Shown here piece by piece: positions 1 through 9,239 of a stretch of 64,000 nucleotides of DNA. A program made the translations under genes and the position numbers. Each line of letters opens with the position of its first letter. The stretch's first letter is position 1. The notes under the pieces were generated by a model. It was not told the DNA's origin. It ran no database searches and saw nothing but the letters and a program-made list of their open reading frames with translations. Location of the stretch: the NCBI GenBank assembly GCA_027493875.1, contig JAOSJX010000012.1, forward strand, positions 186,001 through 250,000, read 5' to 3'. The stretch is from Deltaproteobacteria bacterium. Its GTDB lineage: Bacteria > Lernaellota > Lernaellaia > JACKCT01.

Positions 1-135
1 GGGCTCCAGGAGAAAACGCCGATCGGCGCATTGTTCGAGGACCGCGCGTTTGCGGCGGGCGACGGTAAGATCGTCGACGATTTCCCCGGCTACGGGCGGC
101 ACGTGTATCTCTTTCGCATGGAACCCGCCAAGTGA
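1..135 (+). CDS. C-terminal fragment of an unidentified protein
   Basis: The first 44 codons of the window read open in frame 1 and stop at a TGA at 133-135; the gene begins outside the window. The visible tail is acidic in the middle and ends in an aromatic/basic stretch (GRHVYLFRME). Similar xxHVYxF endings occur at the C-termini of some glycoside-hydrolase-like and carbohydrate-binding proteins, but this is only a resemblance. The stop overlaps the GTG start of the next gene, so the two are probably co-transcribed. Confidence 0.55.
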   Translation, partial: GLQEKTPIGALFEDRAFAAGDGKIVDDFPGYGRHVYLFRMEPAK

Positions 136-896
136 GACACCTCGAACAAGGCACCGGCATGGCGTACCGGCTGCGCGGATCGCCGGACGGCGCGCCCGTG
201 ATTTTCGTTCACGGCGCCGGGGGCAATAAGCTGGCGTGGCTGTCGCTCACGCGGCATCTGGCCGCGCTGATGCCCGGCCGCGCCTTGGTCACCGTGGATC
301 TGCCGGGCCACGGCGAGTCGGAAGGCGAGGGGCGGGAGCGCGTTGACGCCTACGCGAGCGACCTTATCGCGTTCATGGACGGTCTCGGATTTGCGCGAGC
401 CGATCTGGTGGCGCATTCCATGGGCTCGGCGGTTTGCCTGACGCTCGCGCTCGACGCGCCGGACCGCGTGCGCCGGCTGGCCGTGATTTCCGGCGGCTAC
501 CGGTTGCCGACTTCGCCGCAACTGATCGAGGCGCTCGAACAGGATTACGAGGCCGCCGTGCGTCATGTGGGGGAAGTGGGTTTCGGAGAAAACGCGGACC
601 CACGGGAAGTGAGCGCGATTGTCGACGGGCTCCTCGCCTGCAAACCCGCGACGACGATCGCGGATTTCAAAGCGTGCGCGGCGTTCGACGTGAAGGCGCG
701 CATGGAGGAACTGAACGCGCCGCTCGCCGTGTTCTTCGGAACACGCGACGTTTTGACCAGCCCGGAACGCAACAAAGCCCTCGCGTTGGCCGCACCCAAT
801 GCGACAATCCTGGCGTTCGAAAACGCGGGACACATGTTGATGGTGGAACGGGCGAAAGAATTGGCCGGCGCCGTGGCGGAATTTCTGGCGTCATGA
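132..896 (+). CDS. alpha/beta-hydrolase fold protein
   Basis: An intact 254-residue protein of the usual length for single-domain alpha/beta hydrolases. The oxyanion loop HGAGG lies near residues 27-31, the nucleophile elbow HSMGS puts the catalytic serine at about 96, the acid is probably Asp206 (FGTRD) and the histidine His234 (AGH). The GTG start at 132 overlaps the upstream stop, and its TGA overlaps the ATG of the FAD oxidase gene (ATGA at 893-896), indicating an operon. The substrate cannot be told from the sequence; esterase, lactonase or C-C hydrolase activity would all fit. Confidence 0.85.
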   Translation: MRHLEQGTGMAYRLRGSPDGAPVIFVHGAGGNKLAWLSLTRHLAALMPGRALVTVDLPGHGESEGEGRERVDAYASDLIAFMDGLGFARADLVAHSMGSAVCLTLALDAPDRVRRLAVISGGYRLPTSPQLIEALEQDYEAAVRHVGEVGFGENADPREVSAIVDGLLACKPATTIADFKACAAFDVKARMEELNAPLAVFFGTRDVLTSPERNKALALAAPNATILAFENAGHMLMVERAKELAGAVAEFLAS

Positions 897-2271
897 ACGC
901 GGACAAAGTTATCGAAGAGTTGCGCGGGGTCGTCGGCGAGGAGCACGTCGTCGTTGCCGCTGATGCGCTGGACGGCTACACCCATGACGACAAGGTTCGC
1001 GGTGTCGTTCCGGTCGGCGCGGTGCGTCCGGCGACGACGGACGAAACGGCGCGCGTCTTACGCGTGTGTCACGCGGCGCGCGTTCCGGTCATCACGCGCG
1101 GCGCCGGAACGGGAACCGTTGGCGGCGCCGTGGCGGAAGGCGCGGCGGTGGTTCTCGACCTGACGCGGATGCGCGGCATTCACGATCTCGATCCGGTGTC
1201 GATGACGGTGCGCGTCGGCGCCGGGGTGGTGGTTGACGATCTCGACGCGTTTCTCAAACCGCACGGTCTTTTTTATCCGCCGGATCCGGCATCGTCCGAC
1301 CGGTGCACGATCGGCGGCAACGCCGCGACGAACGCGGGCGGCTTGCGCGCCGTGAAATACGGCGTGACGTCGGCGTATATCCTGGGGCTCACGGTCGTAC
1401 TGGCCGACGGCCGCGTTCTCGCGACGGGGGTCCGAACGCGCAAAGGCGTCGTCGGGTACGATCTGACGGAGTCTTTTCGTCGGGAGCGAGGGAACGCTGG
1501 GCGTGATCTGCGAACTCACGCTGAGGCTCGCGCGGCGGCCGGAAGCGCGAAGGACGCTGGTCGCGTCGTTCGCGAATCTTCCGTCATGCGCGCGCGGCGT
1601 GCAGGCGATTCTTCAAAGCCCCGTTCTTCCCGCGGCGATCGAGCTGGTGGACGGCGCGTGCGTCGAGGCGATCGAACGCGCGGGCGCCGGCCCCGTTCCG
1701 TTTACCGCGCCGTTTCTGCTCGTCGAGGTGGACGGGCGGGAAGCCGTTGTTGACGACGAGGCGAAGATTCTCGGCGATCTGCTCACAGAAGCCGGTGCCG
1801 AGGTCCGCGTGGCCGCCAATGAAGAGGAATCGCGGGCGTTGTGGGACGGACGGCGCGCGATCAGTGAAGGATTGCGCGAGGCGGCGCCCGCGAAAACGAG
1901 CGAGGACGCCGCGGTGCCGATCGCGCGTCTGGTGGAGTTGCTGGACGGCGTGGCGCGTCTGGCGGAACCGCTGCGCCTCACGCATGTCTCGTACGGCCAC
2001 GCCGGCGACGGCAACATTCACGTCAATGTGCTTTACGACCCGGCGGAGGGGCCGATAAGCGAACGGGTGGAGCGATTCCGGAGCGGGCTCTTCGATCTCG
2101 TTCTGGCGCTGGGCGGGACGATTTCGGGCGAGCATGGCGTGGGCATCAGCAAGCGCCCGTTCATCGCGCGCGAATTGTCGCCGGACAGCATGGCGCTTCA
2201 GCGCGCGATCAAAAGCCGTCTTCGATCCTGACGATATTCTTAATCCCGGAAAAATCTTTCCGTCGGAATGA
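893..2271 (+). CDS. GlcD/D-lactate dehydrogenase-type FAD-linked oxidase (two frameshifts)
   Basis: Reads as a 458-residue flavoprotein once two single-base insertions are removed. The N-terminal half is a PCMH-type FAD-binding domain (RGAGTG near residue 63, then DPAS and IGGNAATNAGG). The C-terminal half is the FAD-oxidase C domain with YGHAGDGNIHVN, the hallmark GTISGEHGVG and the family's usual ending LNPGKIFP. The frame breaks at about 1472 (an extra T before CTTTTCGTC) and about 2213 (an extra A in AAAAG); uncorrected, the protein appears to end early at 2231. Members oxidise 2-hydroxy acids such as glycolate or D-lactate and pass electrons to the membrane or an iron-sulfur partner; no partner gene is visible here. 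Confidence 0.88.
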
Positions 2272-2457
2272 TTAGCCCGCATTTCTCACCGGGTTTCGTC
2301 GCGAGGCGGCGGAGGGCGCCAGGTGAGACGCCGCGTTGGAGGCCCGCGAACGCGAGGGCGTACCTGGACGGTACGTTGCAGCGGGCGCGGGCCGAAACGC
2401 AAGTCGTAACCGGCGGATCCGTCGCCGTAGTAGAAAGCTGGTGAGAAATGCGGGTTA
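2272..2457. repeat. ~186 bp terminal-inverted-repeat element, copy 1
   Basis: Fills the whole gap between two convergent genes. The left end TTAGCCCGCATTTCTCACC (2273-2291) is matched in inverse orientation by 2440-2457, a 19 bp terminal repeat with one mismatch. The centre holds a hairpin (CGTACC-TGGAC-GGTACG) and a near-palindrome around GGATCC. A second copy, in opposite orientation and roughly 94% identical by eye, lies at 41257-41442. There is no transposase, so it looks like a MITE-like or palindromic intergenic repeat. The left end abuts the FAD oxidase stop codon and the right end contains the stop codon of the radical SAM gene. Confidence 0.85.
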
Positions 2458-3925
2458 GAACGGATCGCGCCGGCCTTCCAGGGGTTCGGCGCAGCAGAAC
2501 CAGTCTTCCGTAAGGCGCGGCGGTTTGGGGGCGATCCGGCGGCGGAAGCGGCGCGTCCACCACGGTGACGCCGGCGACCGCCGCGGCGGCGCGGCGGATG
2601 GACCGAAAGGTGAGGGCGGCGTCCTCGCCGGAATCCGCGGCGGCCATCGCGATCCGCGAAATTTCCCTTTGCAGCTCATCCATGCGCGGATCGGGATGGC
2701 GCCAGACCCAAGTGAAATTCTCCGGTTCCAACCGGACAAGATGCGGTTTGAGATCATCGACTTCCAACATGGCGGATTGTGGCGGAATCAACAGGCGCAG
2801 CGACAATTGAACGGGCGCCACCTCGTCGACGAGGCCGCCTTCTTCGATGAAGTCGAGAATGTCGAGGTAGTCGCGAATCGTCGTCCACGGCGTGAACGGG
2901 ATGAAAGTGGGCCGGAGCGACAATCCCGCGCGGCGCAGAATGCGCAGCGCGTCGCGCACGTCGGCGCCGGTGTGTCCTTTCCTCAGGCGTTCGAGAATGC
3001 CGTCGGACAGACTCTCCGCGGCGGAGATGACGAACAGGCACCCGGACGCGGCGAATTCGGGAAACGCGTCCGCATGCTTGAGGATGTGTTCGATTTTCGC
3101 CGTGAAGTCGAAGGTGAGGCCGGGAAATTCTTGATGCATCGCCTGGACAATCCGCTGAGCGTGCGCCGGGCCGTTGAGAAAATCGGGATCGCCGAAGGTG
3201 ATGTGCCGCGCGCCCTCGGCCGCCTGGCGGCGGATGTCCTCGAGGACGACCTCGCGCGGCACGGCGAAAAACCGGCCGGCGTAAATCGGCGTGATCGGGC
3301 AATGACGGCAGACGTGTTTGCAGCCGCGCGTCGTTTCCACGTAGCCGGCGGAAACGCGGCCTGCGGCCGTGTCGAGCAGCGCGTAATGATCGAGGGCCGC
3401 GAATCCGTCGCGCGCCGGAACGCGATAGTCGGGGGCGTTTCAAAAAGGCGTTCCCGCGGCGCCGGGCGTTCTCACGCCGGGGATGCCGTCCACGGGGCGG
3501 CCTTCGTCCAGCGCCGTCGCGGCGTCGACGAGCGGCGTCTCGCTTTCGCCGCCGATCACGAAATCGGCGACGCGCGCGTCAAAAAGATATTCCGCGTTGA
3601 GCCAAGCGTAATAGCCGTAAAAACCGATGACGGCGTCCGGATTGACCTCGCGCGCGCGCCGGGCGACCTGCACGCCGATGCGCGTCGCGGTCAGCATGGG
3701 CACGCTGATCGCGATGAGCGGCGCGCCGGCGAAATCTTCGGGGACGAGGCGTTTGACCGCGCCGTCGCGGACGTGCGGGTCGAAGCCCGCCGCGCGGAGC
3801 GACGCGGCCGGCGAGGACACCGCGAGCGGTTGATGGCCGAGCTCGTAGCATGACACCAAGAGCACGGCGCCGGGCTCGCGCAGGCTTTTTCCCACGTTGA
3901 GATCGTCGGGGCGTGTGGCGTTCAT
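2455..3925 (-). CDS. CCAEP-tail B12-binding radical SAM protein (frame breaks)
   Basis: About 489 residues after correction. The N-terminal ~150 residues (LLVSCYELGHQPL...) form a B12-binding-like domain. The radical SAM core carries the cluster motif C-x3-C-x2-C in RGCKHVCRHCPI, followed by TFGDPDFLNGP. The C-terminus ends WFCCAEP, the tail defining the CUAEP/CCAEP family, known to include selenoproteins. Two problems appear: an in-frame TGA at about 3440, and an extra C in a C5 run near 2528 that displaces the tail. ATG at 3923-3925 overlaps the upstream NifU-like stop as ATGA, favouring this start. The reaction is unknown for the family. The terminal TAA lies inside the repeat element at 2455. 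Confidence 0.82.
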
Positions 3926-4515
3926 CGTCGCGATGGTTCCCACGGAAGCGCGACGGGTTCGCGTTTACTTGCCCGCGTGCGCGCCGCCGCCCTTGCCGGG
4001 GAGTAATACGGATTGGTTCCCGAAGCGTGGTCGGTGGTGTCGATGACCTGAAGGTCCGGATACATCCGCGCAATCAATCCCTGAATGCCCTGTTTCACGG
4101 TGACGCTGGCCATGCCGCAGCCCTGGCACCCGCCGCCGATCCGGATGAACAGATTATTGCCTCGCACGTCGAGCACTTCGGCGAATCCGCCGTGGCCGGC
4201 GAGCGCCGGATTGATGTGCCCGTCGAAAAGTTCGCGGATCTTCTGAACCTCGTCTTCCGCCCATCGATCGCCGGCGTCGCCCGCGGTTTCCAGCCTGCGC
4301 GCGGACAACCTCGGTGACTTCCGGAACGGCGTTCGCCAAGAGCCCTTGACGGCGCGCAGGATGAGATCGGGTTTTCCCTGTCCAAGAATACGCACGTGCA
4401 ACGTGCCGTCCTCGAGCTTCGCGGCCTCGACCACGGCGCCTTGGCGCGCGATGGCGGGATTGATTTTTTCCTCGAGAATCCGCTCGATATTTTTAAGTCG
4501 TTCTTCGGCGCTCAT
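3922..4515 (-). CDS. NifU/Nfu-type iron-sulfur scaffold protein with two Nfu-like domains
   Basis: About 197 residues. The C-terminal Nfu domain has the cluster-binding CxxC in GGGCQGCGMASVTVKQG, the motif with which Nfu proteins hold a [4Fe-4S] cluster for delivery. The first ~60 residues (INPAIARQGAVVE...) look like a second, degenerate Nfu domain without cysteines. A stretch of about 24 residues (roughly 4270-4338) is read in the wrong frame because of a missing G and an extra base; the alternative frame (LLANAVPEVTEVVRAQAG) fits the family far better. ATG at 4513-4515 has an AAGGA-like site upstream, while ATG at 4522-4524 is too close to it. Its stop overlaps the radical SAM start, so the two are probably made together; Nfu may supply clusters. 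Confidence 0.82.
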   Translation of the reverse strand: MSAEERLKNIERILEEKINPAIARQGAVVEAAKLEDGTLHVRILGQGKPDLILRAVKGSWRTPFRKSPRLSARRLETAGDAGDRWAEDEVQKIRELFDGHINPALAGHGGFAEVLDVRGNNLFIRIGGGCQGCGMASVTVKQGIQGLIARMYPDLQVIDTTDHASGTNPYYSPARAAARTRASKREPVALPWEPSRR

Positions 4516-4635
4516 GGCTCCCATCCTTTCGCGGCGCCGCGAGACGCCGGATGCAGGTTGGTCGATGGTAAGGCGGTGGTTTCCGCCGTGTCAAGGAAGG
4601 GCGGCCCGAATGTGCGCCGGACGTGAGGAAGAGAA

Positions 4636-4668
4636 CCGCGGCGGGTGCGCGCGTCGCGCCCGCCGCGG
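4636..4668 (-). terminator. candidate intrinsic terminator of the DUF1579 gene
   Basis: A perfect 10 bp GC-rich inverted repeat (CCGCGGCGGG / CCCGCCGCGG) with a 13 base loop begins 7 bases past the stop at 4676. On the minus strand it is followed by a modest T-containing tract (GTTCTCTTCC). Confidence 0.5.
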
Positions 4669-4675
4669 CGCCGGA

Positions 4676-5223
4676 TTACTTCTTCTTGCAGGTTCCGTCG
4701 TTCCACGTATTCCATTTTCCGTCGTTCTGCGTTTCGAAAACGTTGAAGAGCGTGCCGTCGGGCTTCTTGGTCACCGCCCATCGCGCCGGGGTGGATTTTC
4801 CGTCCATGACCATCGAACCGGTAAACGCGAAGGTGCCGTTCGTCCAGCCCGATGACGTGAACCGGGCGTCGTGACCGCCCATGTTGTCCACGCCGACGAG
4901 GAAAAATTCCTTTTCGTGGAGTCGTAACCCATGATCCCCTGCATGATGAATTCCGGATGCTTGTCGTTGGGAAGCTCATGCCATTTGGTTGTGAAGGCGA
5001 AACCGCCGACCGCCGAGGCGGAATCCCACGTCGATTTGAAATTGTGCGCGGGCCCGAATTCGGGCATCTCCTTCATGTGGTTATCGCACACCCAAGATCC
5101 GTCGAAGTCCTTCAGTTGAGACAACTCGGGAGCCGGCTTCGGCATCTCCATTTGCGCTTCCTCGGCTTGCGCGACACCGGCCAGGAGCAAGACGACGACC
5201 GAGAACAAAAGAACCGCACGCAT
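4676..5223 (-). CDS. secreted DUF1579 family protein (one frameshift)
   Basis: About 182 residues after restoring one A lost from an A-run near 4905. A typical signal peptide (MRAVLLFSVVVLLLAGVAQA, residues 1-20) precedes a charged linker and a DUF1579 domain that starts at LSQLKDFDGSWVCDN and continues with the family-like STWDSASAVGGFAFTT and MGYDST. It ends in a short basic Cys-Lys tail. ATG at 5221-5223 has a strong AGGAGG seven bases upstream on the minus strand, which fixes the start. DUF1579 proteins form beta-barrel-like folds of unknown role; a periplasmic location is inferred from the signal peptide. Confidence 0.82.
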
Positions 5224-5369
5224 GGAAAACCTCCTCTTTTCTCTCTCGAATGGAACGAATGCTTGCGTGAATCGTGACGCTGGGGGAGGATAACGCTTCC
5301 CCGGAGCGGGCGGCGATCCGGGATGCGTTTTGGGTAACCGGCGCAACAATTCGTTTTCGGAGAGGGGCC

Positions 5370-5759
5370 ATGAAAACCGTTACCATTCGCACGGCGAAAC
5401 GGCAGGAGATGATCGACGTGACCGGGCGGTTGCGTGAGTTTCTTCAAGAGGAAGGTCTCGCGGACGGCGCGGTGATCGCCTTCACCCCGCATACCACCGC
5501 CGCCGTGACCATCAACGAAAACGCGGATCCGGACGTGCGCCACGACATGCTGCTCGGTCTCGCGGAAATTTCACCCGACCGCCGCGCGTTCAAGCACGGC
5601 GAGGGCAACTCCGACGCGCACATCAAGTCGAGTCTCGTCGGCTGCTCGGAGCTCATTCTCGTGGAAGAAGGCCGCCCGATCCTGGGGACGTGGCAAGGCC
5701 TCTATTTTTGCGAATTCGACGGGCCGCGGAACAGGAAACTTATTTTCAAGAAAGTCTGA
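5370..5759 (+). CDS. yjbQ: YjbQ family (UPF0047) secondary thiamine-phosphate synthase-like protein
   Basis: An intact 129-residue protein with all the family signatures: HTTAAVTINENADPDVRHD, HGEGNSDAHIKSS and the C-terminal GTWQGLYFCEFDGPR. The conserved histidines and glutamates are those proposed to form the active site. E. coli YjbQ has weak thiamine-phosphate synthase activity, but the true role of the family is unsettled. The ATG at 5370 follows a GGAGAGGGG ribosome-binding site. It stands alone, divergent from the DUF1579 gene and convergent with the formyltransferase-like gene one base downstream. Confidence 0.92.
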   Translation: MKTVTIRTAKRQEMIDVTGRLREFLQEEGLADGAVIAFTPHTTAAVTINENADPDVRHDMLLGLAEISPDRRAFKHGEGNSDAHIKSSLVGCSELILVEEGRPILGTWQGLYFCEFDGPRNRKLIFKKV

Positions 5760-5760
5760 T

Positions 5761-6531
5761 TCACGGCCGCCGAAGCCGATGATATTCGGCCATCGAGCGG
5801 ACCGGCGTCGGTTTACCGTCGATCAAGACGACCGCCGACGCCGGCGGAAAATCGAGCGCGCGGATGAAGCGTTCGATGATCGCGTCATCCCAAGAGGGGT
5901 CGATGACGCCATTGTTCGGCAACCTCTTCGGGTAGTAGCTGCCTTCACCTTCCTGCGGGATACCGGGGAAGCGCTCGTCCACCACGAGACGCAACACCTC
6001 TGGGAACGCATTGCAACCGGCAAGCATCAATTTGTGAAAGAGCGTGAAATGCGTGTCGTGCGGCGCGATCGGCAGGCGGCGTTGAAGCACGACGTCGCCG
6101 GCGTCGAATTCGTCGGTCATGTAATGGTAGGTAAAGCCCGTCTCCGTTTCGCCGTTAAAGATGGCCCACGGCGTCGAGAAGCATCCGCGGTAAAATGGCA
6201 GCGGGGCGGGGTGCATGTTGACGCCGCCGAGCGGCGCCAGGGTCAAAAGGCGTTGCGGAATCTTTTCCATATAATGAAGTGCGAAGATGACGTCCGGCGC
6301 AAACGCCCGCGCCCACGCGAGAGCCTCGGCGCTTTTAGCCGGGTGGTAGGTTGTTTCGATATGATGAGCCCAGGCGAACGCGATGAGCGGCTCGTTGCGT
6401 TCATCGAGCGGATGGGTAAGCAGGCGGATGCGGTCCGGCGTCACGCCCTCGGCGAACAGACGCTGCGCCGCGGCGATACCGGGCGTTTCGTAAGCGGCGA
6501 GCAGCACGCGAAGATCGGTTCGATTCGGCAA
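5761..6531 (-). CDS. formyltransferase-fold protein (methionyl-tRNA/sugar formyltransferase-like)
   Basis: An intact 256-residue protein with a formyl_transf_N domain. The catalytic signature is present: Asn105 and His107 in GGVNMHPAPLPFYRG and Asp143 in DEFDAGDVVLQ, corresponding to the N-H-D triad of 10-formyl-THF-dependent formyltransferases. It is shorter than Fmt (about 310 residues) and lacks an obvious C-terminal tRNA-binding barrel. A role in N-formylation of an amino sugar or another small amine is therefore as likely as tRNA formylation. There is no deformylase gene next to it. Confidence 0.8.
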   Translation of the reverse strand: MPNRTDLRVLLAAYETPGIAAAQRLFAEGVTPDRIRLLTHPLDERNEPLIAFAWAHHIETTYHPAKSAEALAWARAFAPDVIFALHYMEKIPQRLLTLAPLGGVNMHPAPLPFYRGCFSTPWAIFNGETETGFTYHYMTDEFDAGDVVLQRRLPIAPHDTHFTLFHKLMLAGCNAFPEVLRLVVDERFPGIPQEGEGSYYPKRLPNNGVIDPSWDDAIIERFIRALDFPPASAVVLIDGKPTPVRSMAEYHRLRRP

Positions 6532-6656
6532 GCGAAAACTCCGGCCGCGGAACGGCGGCGCAAGGCTACTTTACCCGATCCCCTCGGCATTGACCCCCCG
6601 GGACTCGTCTCCTATGATTCCGCGCCTTTGGCCGCGCGGTCTTGGAACGTGTTCGG

Positions 6657-9029
6657 ATGACCAAAAAAACGCTATTTGCCCTCCTCTTGATGTTGGCCGC
6701 CGTTTCGGCGCTGACGTATTGGAACTCGCTTTCGGGCGAGTTCGTCTGGGACGACATCAACCTCATCGTCTACGACTACCAGATCCGCGACCTTTCGTTT
6801 CTTCCGGATATCTTCACGCGGGACTTTTTCGGCTTTCAGGACAACGCGCGCAAATACGGCTACTACCGGCCCGTCATCACCATCAGCTACATGATCGACT
6901 ACGCGCTCTGGGGCCTCAACCCGACCGGCTACCATCTGACGAATATTCTCACGCACCTCGGCGCGGTCGTGTTTCTCTTTTTCATCCTGCTGCGTCTTTT
7001 CCGGGGACGAGCGCTCGCGCCGTTTCTCGCGTCGCTCCTGTTCGCGGTGCACCCGATCCATACCGAATCGGTCACGTGGATCGCCGGCCGGACGGACACG
7101 GTGTGCGGCCTCTTTCTCTTCCTTTCCATGGGGCTCTACATGCGGTGGGCGGACGGATTCGCCGCGCGCAAAGGCATCGCGATCGACGTCCCCGGCGTTC
7201 CACCCGCGGACCCGGCCGCCGGGACGAGCGGCGCCCTCGCGTTATGGGCGTCGATCTTCATTTTTCTCGTCGCGATGCTCGCCAAGGAGATGGCGATCAT
7301 TCTGCCGGCGGTGCTTGCCGTTTACGTCGTCGCGTATCACACGGGATTTTCGTGGAAGCGGCTCTGGCCCTTCGTCCCGAGCTTCCTCGGTTTCGGCGCC
7401 GTGATCGGCGGCTATTCGGTTTATCGTTTTATGGTGATCGAATTTTCGACCCAGGCCAAGGACCCGTGGGGCGTCGTGCCGACGGTGATCTCGTTCTTCT
7501 GGACGATCCTCTATTACGTTCTGAAGCTGGCGTGGCCCGCACAGCAAACGGGCTATATTCAAAACGAGCTCATCTATTCCGTGTTGTCGCCGAAAGTGAT
7601 CGCGGCGTTCGTTTTCCTCGGTGTTTTCGCGTGGCTGGCGTGGACGGCTTGGGAACGCGACCGCGCGGTCGGCTTCCTTTGTCTTTTTCGGCGCCGTGTC
7701 GTTCATGCCGCTGTCGAATTTCATCCGAATATCCGGCCCGAAGGACATGGGCTTCATGACGGCCGAGCGCTTCGCGTATATCCCGTCCGCGGTCTTCCTG
7801 GCGCTCGTCGCCGTCGTGCTCGCGCGGCTGATCGGGCGCGTGGGGCCGTTGACGGCCGACCGGCCACAGGGCCTTTCGCGGCACCGGACGGTCGCCGTCG
7901 TCCTGGCGGTCTTTCTGGTCGCGGATTACGCGTATCTCACCGTGCGCCGGAACCGCGTATGGTGGACGAACGAGACTTTTTTCGGAGACGCCATCGCCAA
8001 GGCGTCGAACGCGCCGCTCCTCTATATGATGCTCGGCAACATCTATAGCTTGAAGGGCCGCTACGAAGACGCCGAACGGACGCTCAAAACGGCGATCGAA
8101 TATCTTTCGCCGCGCGACCGCGAAGAGCCGACATGGATCTACTCGGATCTCGCGGGCGTGTACGCGAAGCAAGGACAGTACGACCGCGCGCTCGAAATGA
8201 TGAAACTCGCCAGCCGCGGCCGGATGCACAACTCCGCGGTCGAATTCAACCTGGGAGAGATCTACCGGATGATGGGCGATCTCGAAAAGGCCGCCGAGTA
8301 TTTCAAGAAGTCGCTGGCGATTGACCGGAAAAACGTGAAAGCCCTGGAACAGCTCGGACTGGTATTGCAGCAGCGGCAGAACTGGGACGAGTCGAACCGG
8401 TGGTACATCGCCCTGTCGAAACTGACGCCGAACAGCGCGACCGTTCATCTCAACATCGGGCGGAATTATATGATGCTGCGCGAGTTCCCGCGGGCGATCC
8501 CCGCGCTGGAGCGTTCGCTCGCGTTATCGCCGGATAATCCGCGCGCATTGGAGTTTCTCGGCAACGCCTATCTGAGCATGACCAAGACGAGCAAGGGGAT
8601 GGAGTATCTCGAGGAGGCGGCGAGACTCGCGCCCGACGATGCGGGCATTCGCGCGAGTTACGGCAACGCGCTGTTCGCCGCGGGGCAGAAAACGCGGTCT
8701 TATGACGAGCTTCATGCCGCGTTGGATATCGATCCGAACAACGCCCGCGCGTTGATGGGAATGGGGATTCTGGCGTCGGACCAGGGGCGGGCGGACATCG
8801 CGCGCGTTTCGTTCACGCGCATCCTCCAGTTGGAGCCGGAAAATGTGAAAGCCATGGTGTCCTTGGGAATTCTGGCTTTTAATGAAAATAAGAGGGAAGA
8901 AGCGATCCACTGGTTAAAAAAGCGCTCGAACGCGAGCCGGACAATCAGGCCGCCATGACTTTTTTAGCCAAAATGGGCGTGGTTCCATCTCCTCCATCGA
9001 CCTCCACGGGCGCGGTGGAAGCGAATTAA
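6657..9029 (+). CDS. TMTC-like polytopic membrane protein with C-terminal TPR repeats (two frameshifts)
   Basis: About 790 residues when an extra C near 7671 is removed and an A near 8931 restored. The first ~420 residues contain many hydrophobic segments with an early lumenal acidic motif (GEFVWDD, residues ~23-29) and HPIHTESVTWIAGR, both typical of TMTC/PMT-like GT-C proteins. The C-terminal ~350 residues are tandem TPRs (AEYFKKSLAIDRKNVKALEQLG and similar). Such proteins are thought to transfer sugars from lipid carriers or act as membrane scaffolds. The ATG at 6657 is preferred to the TTG five codons upstream. The true end is the TAA at 9027; uncorrected it appears to stop at 8958. Confidence 0.8.
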
Positions 9030-9151
9030 ACTGTTGAAACATCTTATAAAAATGCATTCGGCGCGATGTCCATCGCGCGGCTTGCGACGCCTTGGGGAAA
9101 ATGTTATGTTCGCCAATCGCTGTGCTTGCAAATCCTATTTTTCCTGGTAAG

Positions 9152-9165
9152 CTTAAGCGCTTAAG
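9152..9165. promoter_or_regulatory. 14 bp perfect palindrome, candidate operator
   Basis: CTTAAGCGCTTAAG is its own reverse complement and lies 75 bases before the start of the Asp-rich secreted protein, within the AT-richer gap 9030-9239 that must hold its promoter. A dimeric regulator site is plausible but unproven. Confidence 0.35.
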
Positions 9166-9239
9166 GGAATAGGGCGGAATCAGAGTTACACGATTCGGAG
9201 ACCCGGAAAAATAGCGGGTCGTAAAAGGAGGATGGGAAG

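Noticed and set aside
2525-3853. A 442-codon plus-strand open frame over the radical SAM gene
   Set aside because: Shadow of the minus-strand gene, whose cluster motif and family tail are unmistakable.
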